From: F23-D06 sp045132055
Lineage (GTDB): Bacteria; Bacteroidota; Bacteroidia; Bacteroidales; WCHB1-69
Length of the DNA stretch: 64,000 bases
Direction of reading: 5' to 3'
NCBI GenBank assembly: GCA_045132055.1
Contig: JBGURP010000027.1
Span: 221,829-285,828, forward strand
Shown here in pieces: positions 9,154 through 17,511 of this stretch (position 1 is the stretch's first letter; each line of letters begins with the position of its first letter). The translations under genes and the position numbers were made by a program. Under the pieces are notes generated by a model. That model saw nothing but the letters and a program-made list of their open reading frames with translations, searched no databases and was not told the DNA's origin.

Positions 9154-10209
9154 TTAGTACTGATTTTTGTAGATATTTCGTGTAGAACCATAGCCTGAGA
9201 AGACCTCCGGCTTGTAGATATCGAAGCAATAACGGATCATCACCTCCACGTCGCCGAAGCTGCGGTTCGTGCGATAGGCAAGACTGTTGGTGGTGATGCC
9301 GTATGAAACGGCTGCCTCCAAACCTTTCAAATAGATATTGGAAGAGTTATAAAACGGCCGGGCACCAAAAACAAGAGAGATATCGTCATTGATACGATAT
9401 CCCAATCCACCCCATAAGAGGCCATTATATCTCACCAAACCCATAATGTCAATCTGGTAGGTTTTAAAGTCAGTCTTCACCATGGCATGAGGAATGACTT
9501 CCCAGTTGGGATTGGAAGGCACTATCCAAGTGTAACCGCCATGGAAATACATCTGCGGGTTACGGGATATGTAATCCTGATTGCCCGCCAATCGCAACAC
9601 GCGCTTCTTGTCAAACGCACTGGCAAGCTGCGTCACACTGACACCTGCATACCATTGATCGCACTTGTATTGCAAACCCAGACTGAAATCCAAGTCCATC
9701 GTGGATTCACCCAGCTGATCCAAAACAGGGTCACCCGTTTGAGTGGGTCTCCAATTGACGTCTGAATTCAATTTCTGATTATATAAACCAATCTGCGCAC
9801 CGATGCCGAGATGTCCGTTCGCAATGCGCAACTTGTAAGAATAGCCTAATTTTACACCTATGTTGTTATAGTGACCGATAATGTCTTCCACAAATGTGAC
9901 GCCCAACGATCCGTGCAGTTTCTTCAGATAAGACTCCAAACTGAAATAGAAGTCCTGAGGAGCGGTTTTTTCCTTCTTGATGGAATCTCCTTGCATGTAA
10001 ACATCATTCCATCCAAGGTATTTATTGTTGTAAATGGCAGTAAAACACAATGTATTGTTCTGTTCTCCAATACCACCCGCGTTGTAATACGACGTGGCCC
10101 AAGGGAATAGCGTGAATTGTACATCATCCTGCGCAAGACACACTCCTCCCGCAAAAAGGGCGAAGAATAGAACTATCGCGAATCGTTTAATATGAATTCC
10201 CTTATTCAT
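9154..10209 (-). CDS. porP: PorP/SprF family type IX secretion outer-membrane protein
   Basis: The protein has a signal peptide (about residues 1-26) and then a sequence of short amphipathic strands. Family-like segments include FTAIYNNKYLG, YNNIGVKLGYSYKL and GLGYRINDDISLVFGARPFYN. PorP/SprF proteins are outer-membrane barrels that join the GldKLMN complex or serve as partners for type-B sorting-domain cargo. Its place 49 bp before gldK on the same strand supports the role. Whether it acts as general PorP or as a cargo-specific SprF cannot be settled from sequence. Confidence 0.86.
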   Translation of the reverse strand: MNKGIHIKRFAIVLFFALFAGGVCLAQDDVQFTLFPWATSYYNAGGIGEQNNTLCFTAIYNNKYLGWNDVYMQGDSIKKEKTAPQDFYFSLESYLKKLHGSLGVTFVEDIIGHYNNIGVKLGYSYKLRIANGHLGIGAQIGLYNQKLNSDVNWRPTQTGDPVLDQLGESTMDLDFSLGLQYKCDQWYAGVSVTQLASAFDKKRVLRLAGNQDYISRNPQMYFHGGYTWIVPSNPNWEVIPHAMVKTDFKTYQIDIMGLVRYNGLLWGGLGYRINDDISLVFGARPFYNSSNIYLKGLEAAVSYGITTNSLAYRTNRSFGDVEVMIRYCFDIYKPEVFSGYGSTRNIYKNQY

Positions 10210-10355
10210 AATTGGTTATTGTGGTTTGATATTTTACTGTCATTCAATACATTAACTCATTTCTTTATCTTTTTTTCTATTTACCTGAAATATCTTATAC
10301 TACCCTTTTTGAAATAAGTTACATATTGCAATGAACATTATTTTTTTTCAAGCGA

Positions 10356-10363
10356 CAAAAATA
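10356..10363 (-). promoter_or_regulatory. Probable promoter of the porP-gldKLMN operon, -7 box TATTTTTG
   Basis: The minus strand reads TATTTTTG about 147 bases before the porP-like start, in the AT-rich 255-bp gap after the large barrel gene. The distance leaves a long leader, and no clear -33 TTTG is visible. Confidence 0.4.
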
Positions 10364-10464
10364 CGAATATTTTTTTAGGTTTTTTGTTTTCTCCTTCTTT
10401 TTTTGATTTTTATCCTAAAAAATATTATAACACATTTATAATCAACAAAATAAAAATTAGAAAA

Positions 10465-13400
10465 TTAAAAATGCGCCTTGATGGAGAGTCCGCCGGTATG
10501 GACGGAGCGTTTTCCTTGCGCTTTTCGACCTTCGTACTGCAAGGATACCTGCAAGTAATCCGTGATGGAGCACTGGTAATCCACCCCCCAGAGCACATTC
10601 TGCCCCACGGCCAGACCGTTCAGCAGCTGGTAGGCGACCGCCGACTCGCCCGACACCTGACCGCGAATGCCCACATATTGAAGTGTTGCCGACAACACCC
10701 CGCGCTTGAGCATCTTATAGTTGAATGTCGCCTTGAGATCGTGCGTCCGGACATATTCCTCTCCCTCCAGATTACGCTTATAACCCCACGCGTAATTGAC
10801 AGAAGCAAAATAGGCGTTGGAAAACTGCAACTGGATATTGCCACTGACGGTATGCTGGAGAATCGTATAGCATCGGGTCTGCATCATGGCCGACCGATTA
10901 CGATTAAGCTGATGCAAATACGACGCCTGCAGGAAAACCGACTTGTGCGGTGTGCTCTTCAACACCACCTGCTGCATGGAGAGCTTGCCGATCTCGTTGC
11001 CATAATAGAGCAATTCTTTGTTTCGCAATTCTTGGACCACCACATCGAACGCAAACTTCGAGCCGCTGTTGTTGAAAGAGAAAGTGTTGTTGAAGGAAAA
11101 GCTGTGACTTACCAACGCCGTGTCCTCCTGATTGAACGGGAAAGGATTGAATACTGGCACTGACTGTTTAGCCTGCGACCGCAGCATCATGACGTCGGAA
11201 AACCGGGCAAGAAACTTCCTGAATCCAGTCTTGTTGCGCCAAACGGCAGCCGGTCTCAGCTGTATGCTCTGCGAAAACTGAGTATTGTATGTGTTCACAT
11301 AATCGGTGCTCGCCAGCCATACCTTCACGTATTCGGCTTCATCTTGGAACACCGCCACCTCAAATTCATCAATCTCCTCCACACCGTTGCCATTGTAGTC
11401 GCGCCACACATACGTACCTTGTCCGGCGGCCACCTTGATGTACGTAAACGTCTTCTTCTGCTCCATCCCACTCCCCATCTCATAATAGGTGCTCAAAATG
11501 ATGGCGTTGCGGCAAAACCTTCCGGAATACTCCACATTGCCGACAAACAGGTTCTCCGCCCTGCCCCACCCGAGCGTGTCCCGTAGCTGCTGATTCCGAT
11601 AAGTAACTCGCGAACTGAAATGCTGGTTCTTAATACGGTCAAAGGCAAAAGAGGCATTCACCTCGTGAATCTTGGACGCCATGGACAACTGCTGGTGCTG
11701 GGGAGCAAACTCCAACCTGTTCTTGTAAGAAATGTTGTATTTATAGATAGATAAATCCGCATTCTTCAAATAGGCAAAAGCCTCGTTGAAGGCATAGCTA
11801 TTCAGCCGCATCGAATCTGTCAAAGCAGCACGGAACACATTGTGTTCCAGTAAATCGGAGACGCCCACTTCAATCTTCTTGAAACTATAGGACAATTTGT
11901 TTTGAGAGGTCACGAAGGAGCTCTTCTGGACACTGTCTGTGGAATAGAGCCACGAAGTCCGGGTGTGTGCCACCAGATGGTTCCATTCATTATGGGAAAA
12001 CAGTTCATTGCGGATGGCATTTGTAACGCCCATCCGAGAGAGCCAATTGAGCGTGTACTTGGTGGTACTATATTGAGGATGGACCATAGCTATGGCCGCC
12101 TGTAGCATCTGTTCGGACGCCGTTTCTGAATATTCTTGGTCAAGATTGTAGTCTCGGGCAAATTCCACCTCGCGGAAACGCTCTACGGCATGGAAATTCT
12201 TGTGCACGAACTGCCATTGCAAGGATGTGTTCAAGCTCCATAGGCTCGTGTCTGCCCCACGCCGCTTCAAAGGCTGCTCATGCTGTGCACTGAGAAAATA
12301 GGCAAAGCCGACATTGTCTTTATCATCTGCCTTCGAGAAAGTATTTCGGTCGTAGTTGGACAACGCCAATTCTGTATGCAGAAAAGACTTCGGTTTGAAA
12401 TGGTAATCGGCAGCAATGGTGGCCATCTGCACCAGCTTCGGCGTGGTGAGCAGAACCACGGGCTCATAGTCGCCTTGCGGCACGCCGTCCTGGGGCGCAA
12501 CCCAAGCAAAGACTCTGCCATTAGCCGTACTGTTCCGCAATTTGTAAGAACCCTTGTGGCTGCCCACGTAAGTAAACCCGACCTGATAAAGCTGGACAGA
12601 ATCCGAGAGCGAATACTCATAAATCTCATATTGCTCGCCTTCCACAATCGTGTCTTTCTTAACGTACAATATCCGGTCGGCGGAAAACGAAGCCGAATCC
12701 ACATTCGGATAAAAAGCCCGATTCTCCTCATCACCGAGCGAGGCAAGGAACAACTTGTGACCGTCCGTCAACTCGGGCTGGATGGACTGGTTCTTCAGGT
12801 CCTGTTCCTGATAAAAATTCACCCTTAAGGTAAGCGGACGCTTATTCCCTATCGTCATCTCATTGTTGGTAAACAGATTATATCGGGTATAATGCCTGTC
12901 CGTACACTCAAACTCCACTACCAGACGTTTTTCCGTTGTTACCAGAATGGCTGGCGTAAAAGTAATCTCCGCCGTATTATAATCAATCACATAATCGTTG
13001 TCCTGACCTCTGACCAACAGCAGACCATCGAGATACACCCGTTCGGAGCCTGCCACCACGACGATATTGGTCTCGTTATTTTCACCATACAATCTGTAAG
13101 GGCCCTGCACACCGTTTTGAGGCACGATGGTTTGCCGGACATACTTGCCTTTCGTCACGCCACCGCCGACAGCATTGTTCATGGTGGTTTTCTTCCATGA
13201 CGAATTCACCCGCAGGCTCATCCCCAACAAATTCCGGTTCACCGCCAGAAAATCATCTTTTGGCGGAGTGAGCACAATATCGCCGGCATCAATACGAATT
13301 TTGTTTCTAATTAATAATGTTAAAAATATATTATTGATTTTGGACAAGTATTCGGTATTGCCTTCCGGTTGTATCGGAACATTTTTATCTGAGATGGAAG

Positions 13401-13914
13401 CCAATATCTCCACATCCTCTGACAATTTGCCTGATATTTGCAGATTAAGGGCCGAATTCAGCACCACATCCTGATTGTTTCCCACGGAAACTCCCCGGGA
13501 TATGAAGCCGCTGGTCGTCAGTTCATCACCGCTGAGAGAAGAAAACGTACTGGATGAAGATGGAAGCAGTTGAAACTGCGGAACAGACGCTTCTATAAGC
13601 GACGGTTGTTTATGGAAACGCGGTTGTGAGAGATCCAAGTCAAACGCACGGTACTGATAATAAAGTTGTTGTCCGAGCAAAACCGAATCGGTCAGGTAAA
13701 GCACGGCTGCTATAGGGTCAAGACGGTATTGGGAAGTGTCTGCTCCTTGCAGGGAGAAAGTGCCGGGCATGATTGACAGCGTATCCAATCGCACGCGCAT
13801 CTCATCGGGTATGCACACGCCTGTACGCATTCGCTCAAAATCTTGAGCAAACACACTAGCACCCAACAACATACAATATATCATCAGGCATACGGCAACA
13901 TGCTGAACTTTCAT
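10465..13914 (-). CDS. Large predicted outer-membrane beta-barrel protein of unknown function
   Basis: I chose the ATG at 13912-13914, which yields a proper signal peptide (MKVQHVAVCLMIYCMLLGASVFA). An upstream in-frame ATG would add 21 residues before it. The mature protein is about 1126 residues. The N-terminal half includes GVSVGNNQDVVLNSALNLQISGKL-like strands, a DASISDKN-type turn and the segment YLDGLLLVRGQDNDYVIDYNTAEITFTP. The C-terminal half is strand-rich with alternating aromatics and ends in Phe (SIKAHF), the usual C-terminal signal of BAM-inserted barrels. I do not recognise a characterised family. It lies directly upstream of the T9SS operon on the same strand, which is suggestive but not proof of a link. 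Confidence 0.72.
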   Translation of the reverse strand: MKVQHVAVCLMIYCMLLGASVFAQDFERMRTGVCIPDEMRVRLDTLSIMPGTFSLQGADTSQYRLDPIAAVLYLTDSVLLGQQLYYQYRAFDLDLSQPRFHKQPSLIEASVPQFQLLPSSSSTFSSLSGDELTTSGFISRGVSVGNNQDVVLNSALNLQISGKLSEDVEILASISDKNVPIQPEGNTEYLSKINNIFLTLLIRNKIRIDAGDIVLTPPKDDFLAVNRNLLGMSLRVNSSWKKTTMNNAVGGGVTKGKYVRQTIVPQNGVQGPYRLYGENNETNIVVVAGSERVYLDGLLLVRGQDNDYVIDYNTAEITFTPAILVTTEKRLVVEFECTDRHYTRYNLFTNNEMTIGNKRPLTLRVNFYQEQDLKNQSIQPELTDGHKLFLASLGDEENRAFYPNVDSASFSADRILYVKKDTIVEGEQYEIYEYSLSDSVQLYQVGFTYVGSHKGSYKLRNSTANGRVFAWVAPQDGVPQGDYEPVVLLTTPKLVQMATIAADYHFKPKSFLHTELALSNYDRNTFSKADDKDNVGFAYFLSAQHEQPLKRRGADTSLWSLNTSLQWQFVHKNFHAVERFREVEFARDYNLDQEYSETASEQMLQAAIAMVHPQYSTTKYTLNWLSRMGVTNAIRNELFSHNEWNHLVAHTRTSWLYSTDSVQKSSFVTSQNKLSYSFKKIEVGVSDLLEHNVFRAALTDSMRLNSYAFNEAFAYLKNADLSIYKYNISYKNRLEFAPQHQQLSMASKIHEVNASFAFDRIKNQHFSSRVTYRNQQLRDTLGWGRAENLFVGNVEYSGRFCRNAIILSTYYEMGSGMEQKKTFTYIKVAAGQGTYVWRDYNGNGVEEIDEFEVAVFQDEAEYVKVWLASTDYVNTYNTQFSQSIQLRPAAVWRNKTGFRKFLARFSDVMMLRSQAKQSVPVFNPFPFNQEDTALVSHSFSFNNTFSFNNSGSKFAFDVVVQELRNKELLYYGNEIGKLSMQQVVLKSTPHKSVFLQASYLHQLNRNRSAMMQTRCYTILQHTVSGNIQLQFSNAYFASVNYAWGYKRNLEGEEYVRTHDLKATFNYKMLKRGVLSATLQYVGIRGQVSGESAVAYQLLNGLAVGQNVLWGVDYQCSITDYLQVSLQYEGRKAQGKRSVHTGGLSIKAHF

Positions 13915-13961
13915 CTTGTAAAGAAAAAGTTTTTTTAATAACTGATAATAATCAATTTTCG

Positions 13962-13969
13962 TATTTTTG
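13962..13969 (+). promoter_or_regulatory. Probable promoter of the transketolase/sigma-factor operon, -7 box TATTTTTG
   Basis: TATTTTTG matches TAnnTTTG and sits 20 bases before the transketolase ATG, in the 75-bp divergent gap next to the barrel-protein start. Confidence 0.55.
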
Positions 13970-13989
13970 CAGGGCAAAATTTTTACGAC

Positions 13990-14946
13990 ATGGAAAAAAT
14001 CTACACTGAAGAAATGAAAGATACCCGTTCCGGTTTCGGTGCCGGGCTGGTGGAAGCTGGTAAACTCAACCCCAATGTTTTCGCACTCACTGCCGATGTG
14101 ACTGGCAGCGTGAAGATGGGGGATTTCAAGGCGGAATTTCCGGACCGTTTCATTCAGGTCGGCATTGCGGAAGCCAACATGATCGGCATTTCAGCAGGTC
14201 TGGCCTTGAGCGGCAAAATACCTTTCGCAGCCGCTTTCGCCGGATTCATCAGCGGCCGTGTTTATGACCAGATCCGCATGACAGTGGCCTACTCCAACCT
14301 CAATGTAAAAATTTGCGCGTCGCATTCGGGTCTGACCGTCGGCGAAGACGGTGCCACTCATGAGATGATGGAGGACCTCGGCTTGATGAAAATGCTCCCC
14401 AACATGGTGGTTCTCAACCCGTGCGATTACAACCAGACCAAGATGGCCACGATAGCCGCCGCCGAGTACAACGGACCCGTGTATCTCCGTTTCGGACGTC
14501 CCTCTGTTCCTAACTTCACCCCTGCAGACCAGCCTTTCATCATCGGTAAGGCCATCAAGATGAACGAAGGCCATGACGTGACGATCCTGGCTACCGGACA
14601 TCTAGTATATCCCGCCGTGCAAGCCGCATACATCCTCGAGGAACAAGGGTTCTCCGTGGAAGTTCTGGACATCACCACTATCAAACCGTTGGATGAAGAG
14701 GCGGTGCTCGCAAGCCTGGAGAAGACCAAGTGTGCGGTGACTGCCGAAGAGCATCTGCGCAACGGCGGTCTGGGCGACGCTATTGGCCAGCTCGCCGCAC
14801 GCAAACTGCCCGTACCCATCGAGATGGTTGCCGTGGACGACAAGTTCGGCGAGAGCGGCAAGCCCGATGAACTGATGAAACTTTATGGCCTCGACACCGA
14901 GCACATCGTGGATGCCTGCAAACAGGCCATCGCCCGCAAACAATAA
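13990..14946 (+). CDS. Transketolase, C-terminal half (split enzyme)
   Basis: It carries the pyrimidine-binding and C-terminal domains of transketolase, the thiamine-diphosphate enzyme of the pentose phosphate pathway. Visible marks are the catalytic Glu in QVGIAEANM, the SHSGLTVGEDGATHEMMEDL loop, YLRFGRPSVP and a C-terminal domain with VEVLDITTIKPLDEEAV and TAEEHLRNGGLG. At 318 residues it is only the second half; the pyrophosphate-binding N-terminal subunit is not next to it, since the upstream gene is divergent and unrelated. It must pair with a separately encoded partner. The next gene, an ECF sigma factor, begins 5 bases after its stop. Confidence 0.92.
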   Translation: MEKIYTEEMKDTRSGFGAGLVEAGKLNPNVFALTADVTGSVKMGDFKAEFPDRFIQVGIAEANMIGISAGLALSGKIPFAAAFAGFISGRVYDQIRMTVAYSNLNVKICASHSGLTVGEDGATHEMMEDLGLMKMLPNMVVLNPCDYNQTKMATIAAAEYNGPVYLRFGRPSVPNFTPADQPFIIGKAIKMNEGHDVTILATGHLVYPAVQAAYILEEQGFSVEVLDITTIKPLDEEAVLASLEKTKCAVTAEEHLRNGGLGDAIGQLAARKLPVPIEMVAVDDKFGESGKPDELMKLYGLDTEHIVDACKQAIARKQ

Positions 14947-14951
14947 TCACT

Positions 14952-15509
14952 ATGCCGGAAGCCTCTGACGAATTCATCCTGTCCCTGTTCGCCAATTCCA
15001 AGACCAAAGAACAGGCCTTTGAGTTGCTGGTCAAAAAGTACCAGCGTGTCGTGTATTACAACGCGCGCCGCATCGTGTCGTTGCACGAAGATGCCAACGA
15101 CGTGGCCCAGAACGTGTTCATCAAGATCTGGAAGAACCTGGACCGTTTCCGTGGCGAGTCCAGTCTCAAGACCTGGATTACCAAGATCAGCGTGAACGAG
15201 GCTTTGACATTCATTGAAAAGAAAAAGAAACTGCTGAACCTCTCTGACGACAGTTACACCGACTTTTTGGTGGTCAGCCAACCGGAGACCAATTTCATTT
15301 CCTCCAACGAAATCCAGCAACTTCTTCAAGAAGAAATAGTTAAGTTACCGCCCAAGCAGCGTGCGGTATTCACCATGCGATACTACGACGAGACGCCTTA
15401 CGCGGAAATGGCCAAAATTTTCGACACTTCCGAAAGCGCCTTGAAAGCCTCCTACCATTTCGCCGCAGAAAAAATCAAAAAAAATTTATCCGAGCGTTTA
15501 ACCTTTTAG
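14952..15509 (+). CDS. ECF-family RNA polymerase sigma factor
   Basis: At 185 residues it has the two-domain layout of sigma-70 family ECF factors. Region 2 spans about residues 20-85 (VVYYNARRIVSLHEDANDVAQN, then RFRGESSLKTWITKIS). Region 4 lies at about 120-180 (LPPKQRAVFTMRYYDETPYAEMAKIF, then a recognition helix with SESALKASYHFA). It begins 5 bp after the transketolase gene and is followed by a small membrane protein and a Spy-like protein. This arrangement is typical of envelope-stress sigma factors with their anti-sigma or target genes. Confidence 0.93.
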   Translation: MPEASDEFILSLFANSKTKEQAFELLVKKYQRVVYYNARRIVSLHEDANDVAQNVFIKIWKNLDRFRGESSLKTWITKISVNEALTFIEKKKKLLNLSDDSYTDFLVVSQPETNFISSNEIQQLLQEEIVKLPPKQRAVFTMRYYDETPYAEMAKIFDTSESALKASYHFAAEKIKKNLSERLTF

Positions 15510-15548
15510 TTTCTTCCCTGTCATACTAATTGTTTTTTTCACAAAGCT

Positions 15549-15860
15549 ATGATTGATTTAGATACATTACAGAAAGAAGAGCAATATCAGGTTCCCGAAG
15601 GGTTCTTTGAACAGTTTCCCCAACAGGTGATGAACAACATCCGCAAGGAAAGAGCTAAGAGACGCAACATCTGGATGTCCTCCGTGGCTGCAGCCCTCGC
15701 CATTGTCATCTGCAGTGTCACCGTGGTCAGTTACATGCAACGGGATGACGTAAAACAACAGAACATCGTCCAGACAGAAAGCCAGGACAGCCAGTTGGGG
15801 GAAGACATGATTGATTATTACAGCAACGAGCTGGCGCAAATGGATTATTACAACTTTTAA
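15549..15860 (+). CDS. Small single-pass membrane protein, candidate anti-sigma factor
   Basis: This is a 103-residue protein with a charged ~40-residue cytoplasmic N-terminus (KEEQYQVPEGFFEQFPQQVM), one membrane helix at about residues 43-63 and a short acidic periplasmic tail. I do not see the zinc-binding His/Cys motif of ZAS anti-sigma factors. Its position between an ECF sigma gene and a Spy-like gene, and its N-in/C-out topology, make an anti-sigma role plausible. That is inference from context only. Confidence 0.75.
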   Translation: MIDLDTLQKEEQYQVPEGFFEQFPQQVMNNIRKERAKRRNIWMSSVAAALAIVICSVTVVSYMQRDDVKQQNIVQTESQDSQLGEDMIDYYSNELAQMDYYNF

Positions 15861-15872
15861 AACCATACCACT

Positions 15873-16388
15873 ATGAAACGTATATTTTGCACGATCTGCC
15901 TACTGGCAGTATGTTTCGGCTTTGCGTACGCGCAAGAAAAGAAAGACGCAGAAACACTGAAAAACGAGCGCATCGCCAACATGCAGCTCAAGCTGAAACT
16001 GACCCCACAGGAAGCCAATTTATTCTGGCCAGCCTACAGACAATTCCTCAGCAACGAGATCAAATACCACGAAGCCTACCGGAAGAATCTTGAAAAACGC
16101 GGCATCAATTTGAAAGAGCCCGGAAAGAACAAGGAAATGATCGAAAAACTCTCCGACAAAGACTTGACCTACTTGCAGGACCAGAAGTTCGAGCTCCGCA
16201 AGAACATGCTCAACCTGGAATTGTCTTTCTACAAGAAGATCAAACCGATGCTCACGCCGCGCCATATCCAGGATTTCTACAACATTGATGAGAAATACAA
16301 ACGCGAGATGGTTTCCAAGAAAAGGGCCGAAGCCGAGAAGAAAAGCATAACGCCCCAACAGGTGAACCCCGGCGTGAAGAGACGCTAA
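15873..16388 (+). CDS. Spy/CpxP-like periplasmic protein
   Basis: The protein has a signal peptide ending near residue 20 (VCFGFAYAQ) and a mature helical, Lys/Glu-rich body. The segment MQLKLKLTPQEANLFWPAYRQF resembles the LTxxQ-type helices of Spy/CpxP periplasmic chaperones. It ends in a basic tail. It is the last gene of the sigma-factor operon, 12 bp after the small membrane protein, and a strong terminator follows. It may sense or buffer misfolded envelope proteins, but this is inferred. Confidence 0.78.
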   Translation: MKRIFCTICLLAVCFGFAYAQEKKDAETLKNERIANMQLKLKLTPQEANLFWPAYRQFLSNEIKYHEAYRKNLEKRGINLKEPGKNKEMIEKLSDKDLTYLQDQKFELRKNMLNLELSFYKKIKPMLTPRHIQDFYNIDEKYKREMVSKKRAEAEKKSITPQQVNPGVKRR

Positions 16389-16401
16389 GGACAAAAAAAA
16401 G

Positions 16402-16432
16402 CGAGCCAAAAACAAAGGCTCGTTTTTTTTTA
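16402..16432 (+). terminator. Rho-independent terminator after the sigma-factor operon
   Basis: The stem CGAGCC/GGCTCG (16402-16407 and 16417-16422) has a 9-base A-rich loop and is followed by eight or more T residues. It ends the unit before the str operon. Confidence 0.9.
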
Positions 16433-16465
16433 TTATATATCAATTGTTTGATATTGAAAAAAGTG

Positions 16466-16473
16466 TATTTTTG
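16466..16473 (+). promoter_or_regulatory. Probable str operon promoter, -7 box TATTTTTG
   Basis: TATTTTTG lies 60 bases before rpsL, with TTG/TTTG at 16444-16450 as a likely -33 element. The leader contains a small CCCAA/TTGGG hairpin with a T run at 16477-16497, which might act as an attenuator; this is speculative. Confidence 0.6.
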
Positions 16474-16533
16474 CAGCCCCAAAAAAATTGGGTTTTTATC
16501 ATTAAAATTTAAAAGTTTAACAAATCAAATTGT

Positions 16534-16917
16534 ATGCCTACAATTCAACAATTAGTAAGAAAAGGAAGAAAAAGACTGACTTCTCAGAGTAAGTCAAGGG
16601 CATTGGATGCCTGTCCGCAGAGACGCGGCGTTTGTTTGAGGGTTTACACTACAACCCCGAAGAAACCGAATTCAGCCATGCGTAAGGTGGCGAGAGTTAG
16701 AATGACCAACGGAAAAGAGGTGAACGCCTACATTCCGGGCGAAGGCCACAACCTTCAGGAGCACAGCATCGTGCTGGTGCGCGGAGGCCGTGTAAAAGAC
16801 CTTCCCGGTGTTCGTTATCACATCGTTCGTGGTGCTTTGGACTCTGCCGGCGTGGACGGCCGTCTGCAAGGACGCTCCAAATACGGTGCCAAGAGACCTA
16901 AAAAGGCTGCGAAGTAG
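16534..16917 (+). CDS. rpsL: 30S ribosomal protein S12
   Basis: This is a 127-residue S12, a decoding-centre protein of the small subunit. Diagnostic segments are PTIQQLVRKGR at the start, RRGVCLRVYTTTPKKPNSA (the streptomycin-resistance loop with Lys in TPKKPNS) and VKDLPGVRYHIVRGALD. It is the first gene of the str operon, followed by rpsG. Confidence 0.98.
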   Translation: MPTIQQLVRKGRKRLTSQSKSRALDACPQRRGVCLRVYTTTPKKPNSAMRKVARVRMTNGKEVNAYIPGEGHNLQEHSIVLVRGGRVKDLPGVRYHIVRGALDSAGVDGRLQGRSKYGAKRPKKAAK

Positions 16918-17001
16918 TCAACAATCATCCTTAAAAGAAGTAAATTGAACGCCGGGATTGGCGATTCAAGAGTAAATAACATTTATTGAAGATACAAGAA
17001 A

Positions 17002-17469
17002 ATGAGAAATTCACACGCAAAAAAAAGGATCATTCTTCCTGATCCGAAGTTCAATGACGAAAAAGTAACGAAATTCGTCAATAACATCATGTTGAAAGGC
17101 AAGAAAAACCTTGCTTTCGAAATTTTCTACAAAGCTATCGACATCGTTTCCGAGAAGACCGGTGAGAACGGCCTTGAGGTTTGGAAAAAAGCTTTGGAGA
17201 ACGTAACCCCCAGCGTTGAGGTCAAGAGCAAACGTGTCGGTGGTACGACCCTTCCGGTTCCTGAGGAAATCAAGCCGGGCAGAAAGCAATCCGTAGGTAT
17301 GAAGAACCTTATTTCTTTCGCACGCAAGCGTCACGAGCAAACCATGGCTGACAAGCTGGCCCAGGAAATCATGGCCGCTTACAAGTCTGAAGGTGCCGCT
17401 TTCAAGAAGAAAGAGGAAATCCACAGAATGGCCGAAGCCAACAAGGCATTCGCCCACATGCGCATGTAA
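17002..17469 (+). CDS. rpsG: 30S ribosomal protein S7
   Basis: This is a 155-residue S7, the assembly-initiating protein of the 30S head that contacts 16S rRNA and the E site. Recognisable features are FVNNIMLKGKKNLAFEIFYKA, VEVKSKRVGGTTLPVPEEI and MADKLAQEIMAAYKSEGAAFKKKEE. It lies between rpsL (84 bp) and fusA (42 bp), the normal str-operon order. Confidence 0.98.
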   Translation: MRNSHAKKRIILPDPKFNDEKVTKFVNNIMLKGKKNLAFEIFYKAIDIVSEKTGENGLEVWKKALENVTPSVEVKSKRVGGTTLPVPEEIKPGRKQSVGMKNLISFARKRHEQTMADKLAQEIMAAYKSEGAAFKKKEEIHRMAEANKAFAHMRM

Positions 17470-17511
17470 TAAACTTTTTACATTCATAGTATTTTCGGTA
17501 ACAAAAGGACG

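Noticed and set aside
12267..12746. Short minus frames inside the large barrel gene
   Set aside because: They are alternative-frame shadows of the 10465-13914 gene.
16477..16497. Small CCCAA/TTGGG hairpin in the rpsL leader as a regulatory attenuator
   Set aside because: It has only five pairs and a short T run in AT-rich DNA; too weak to list as a feature on its own.
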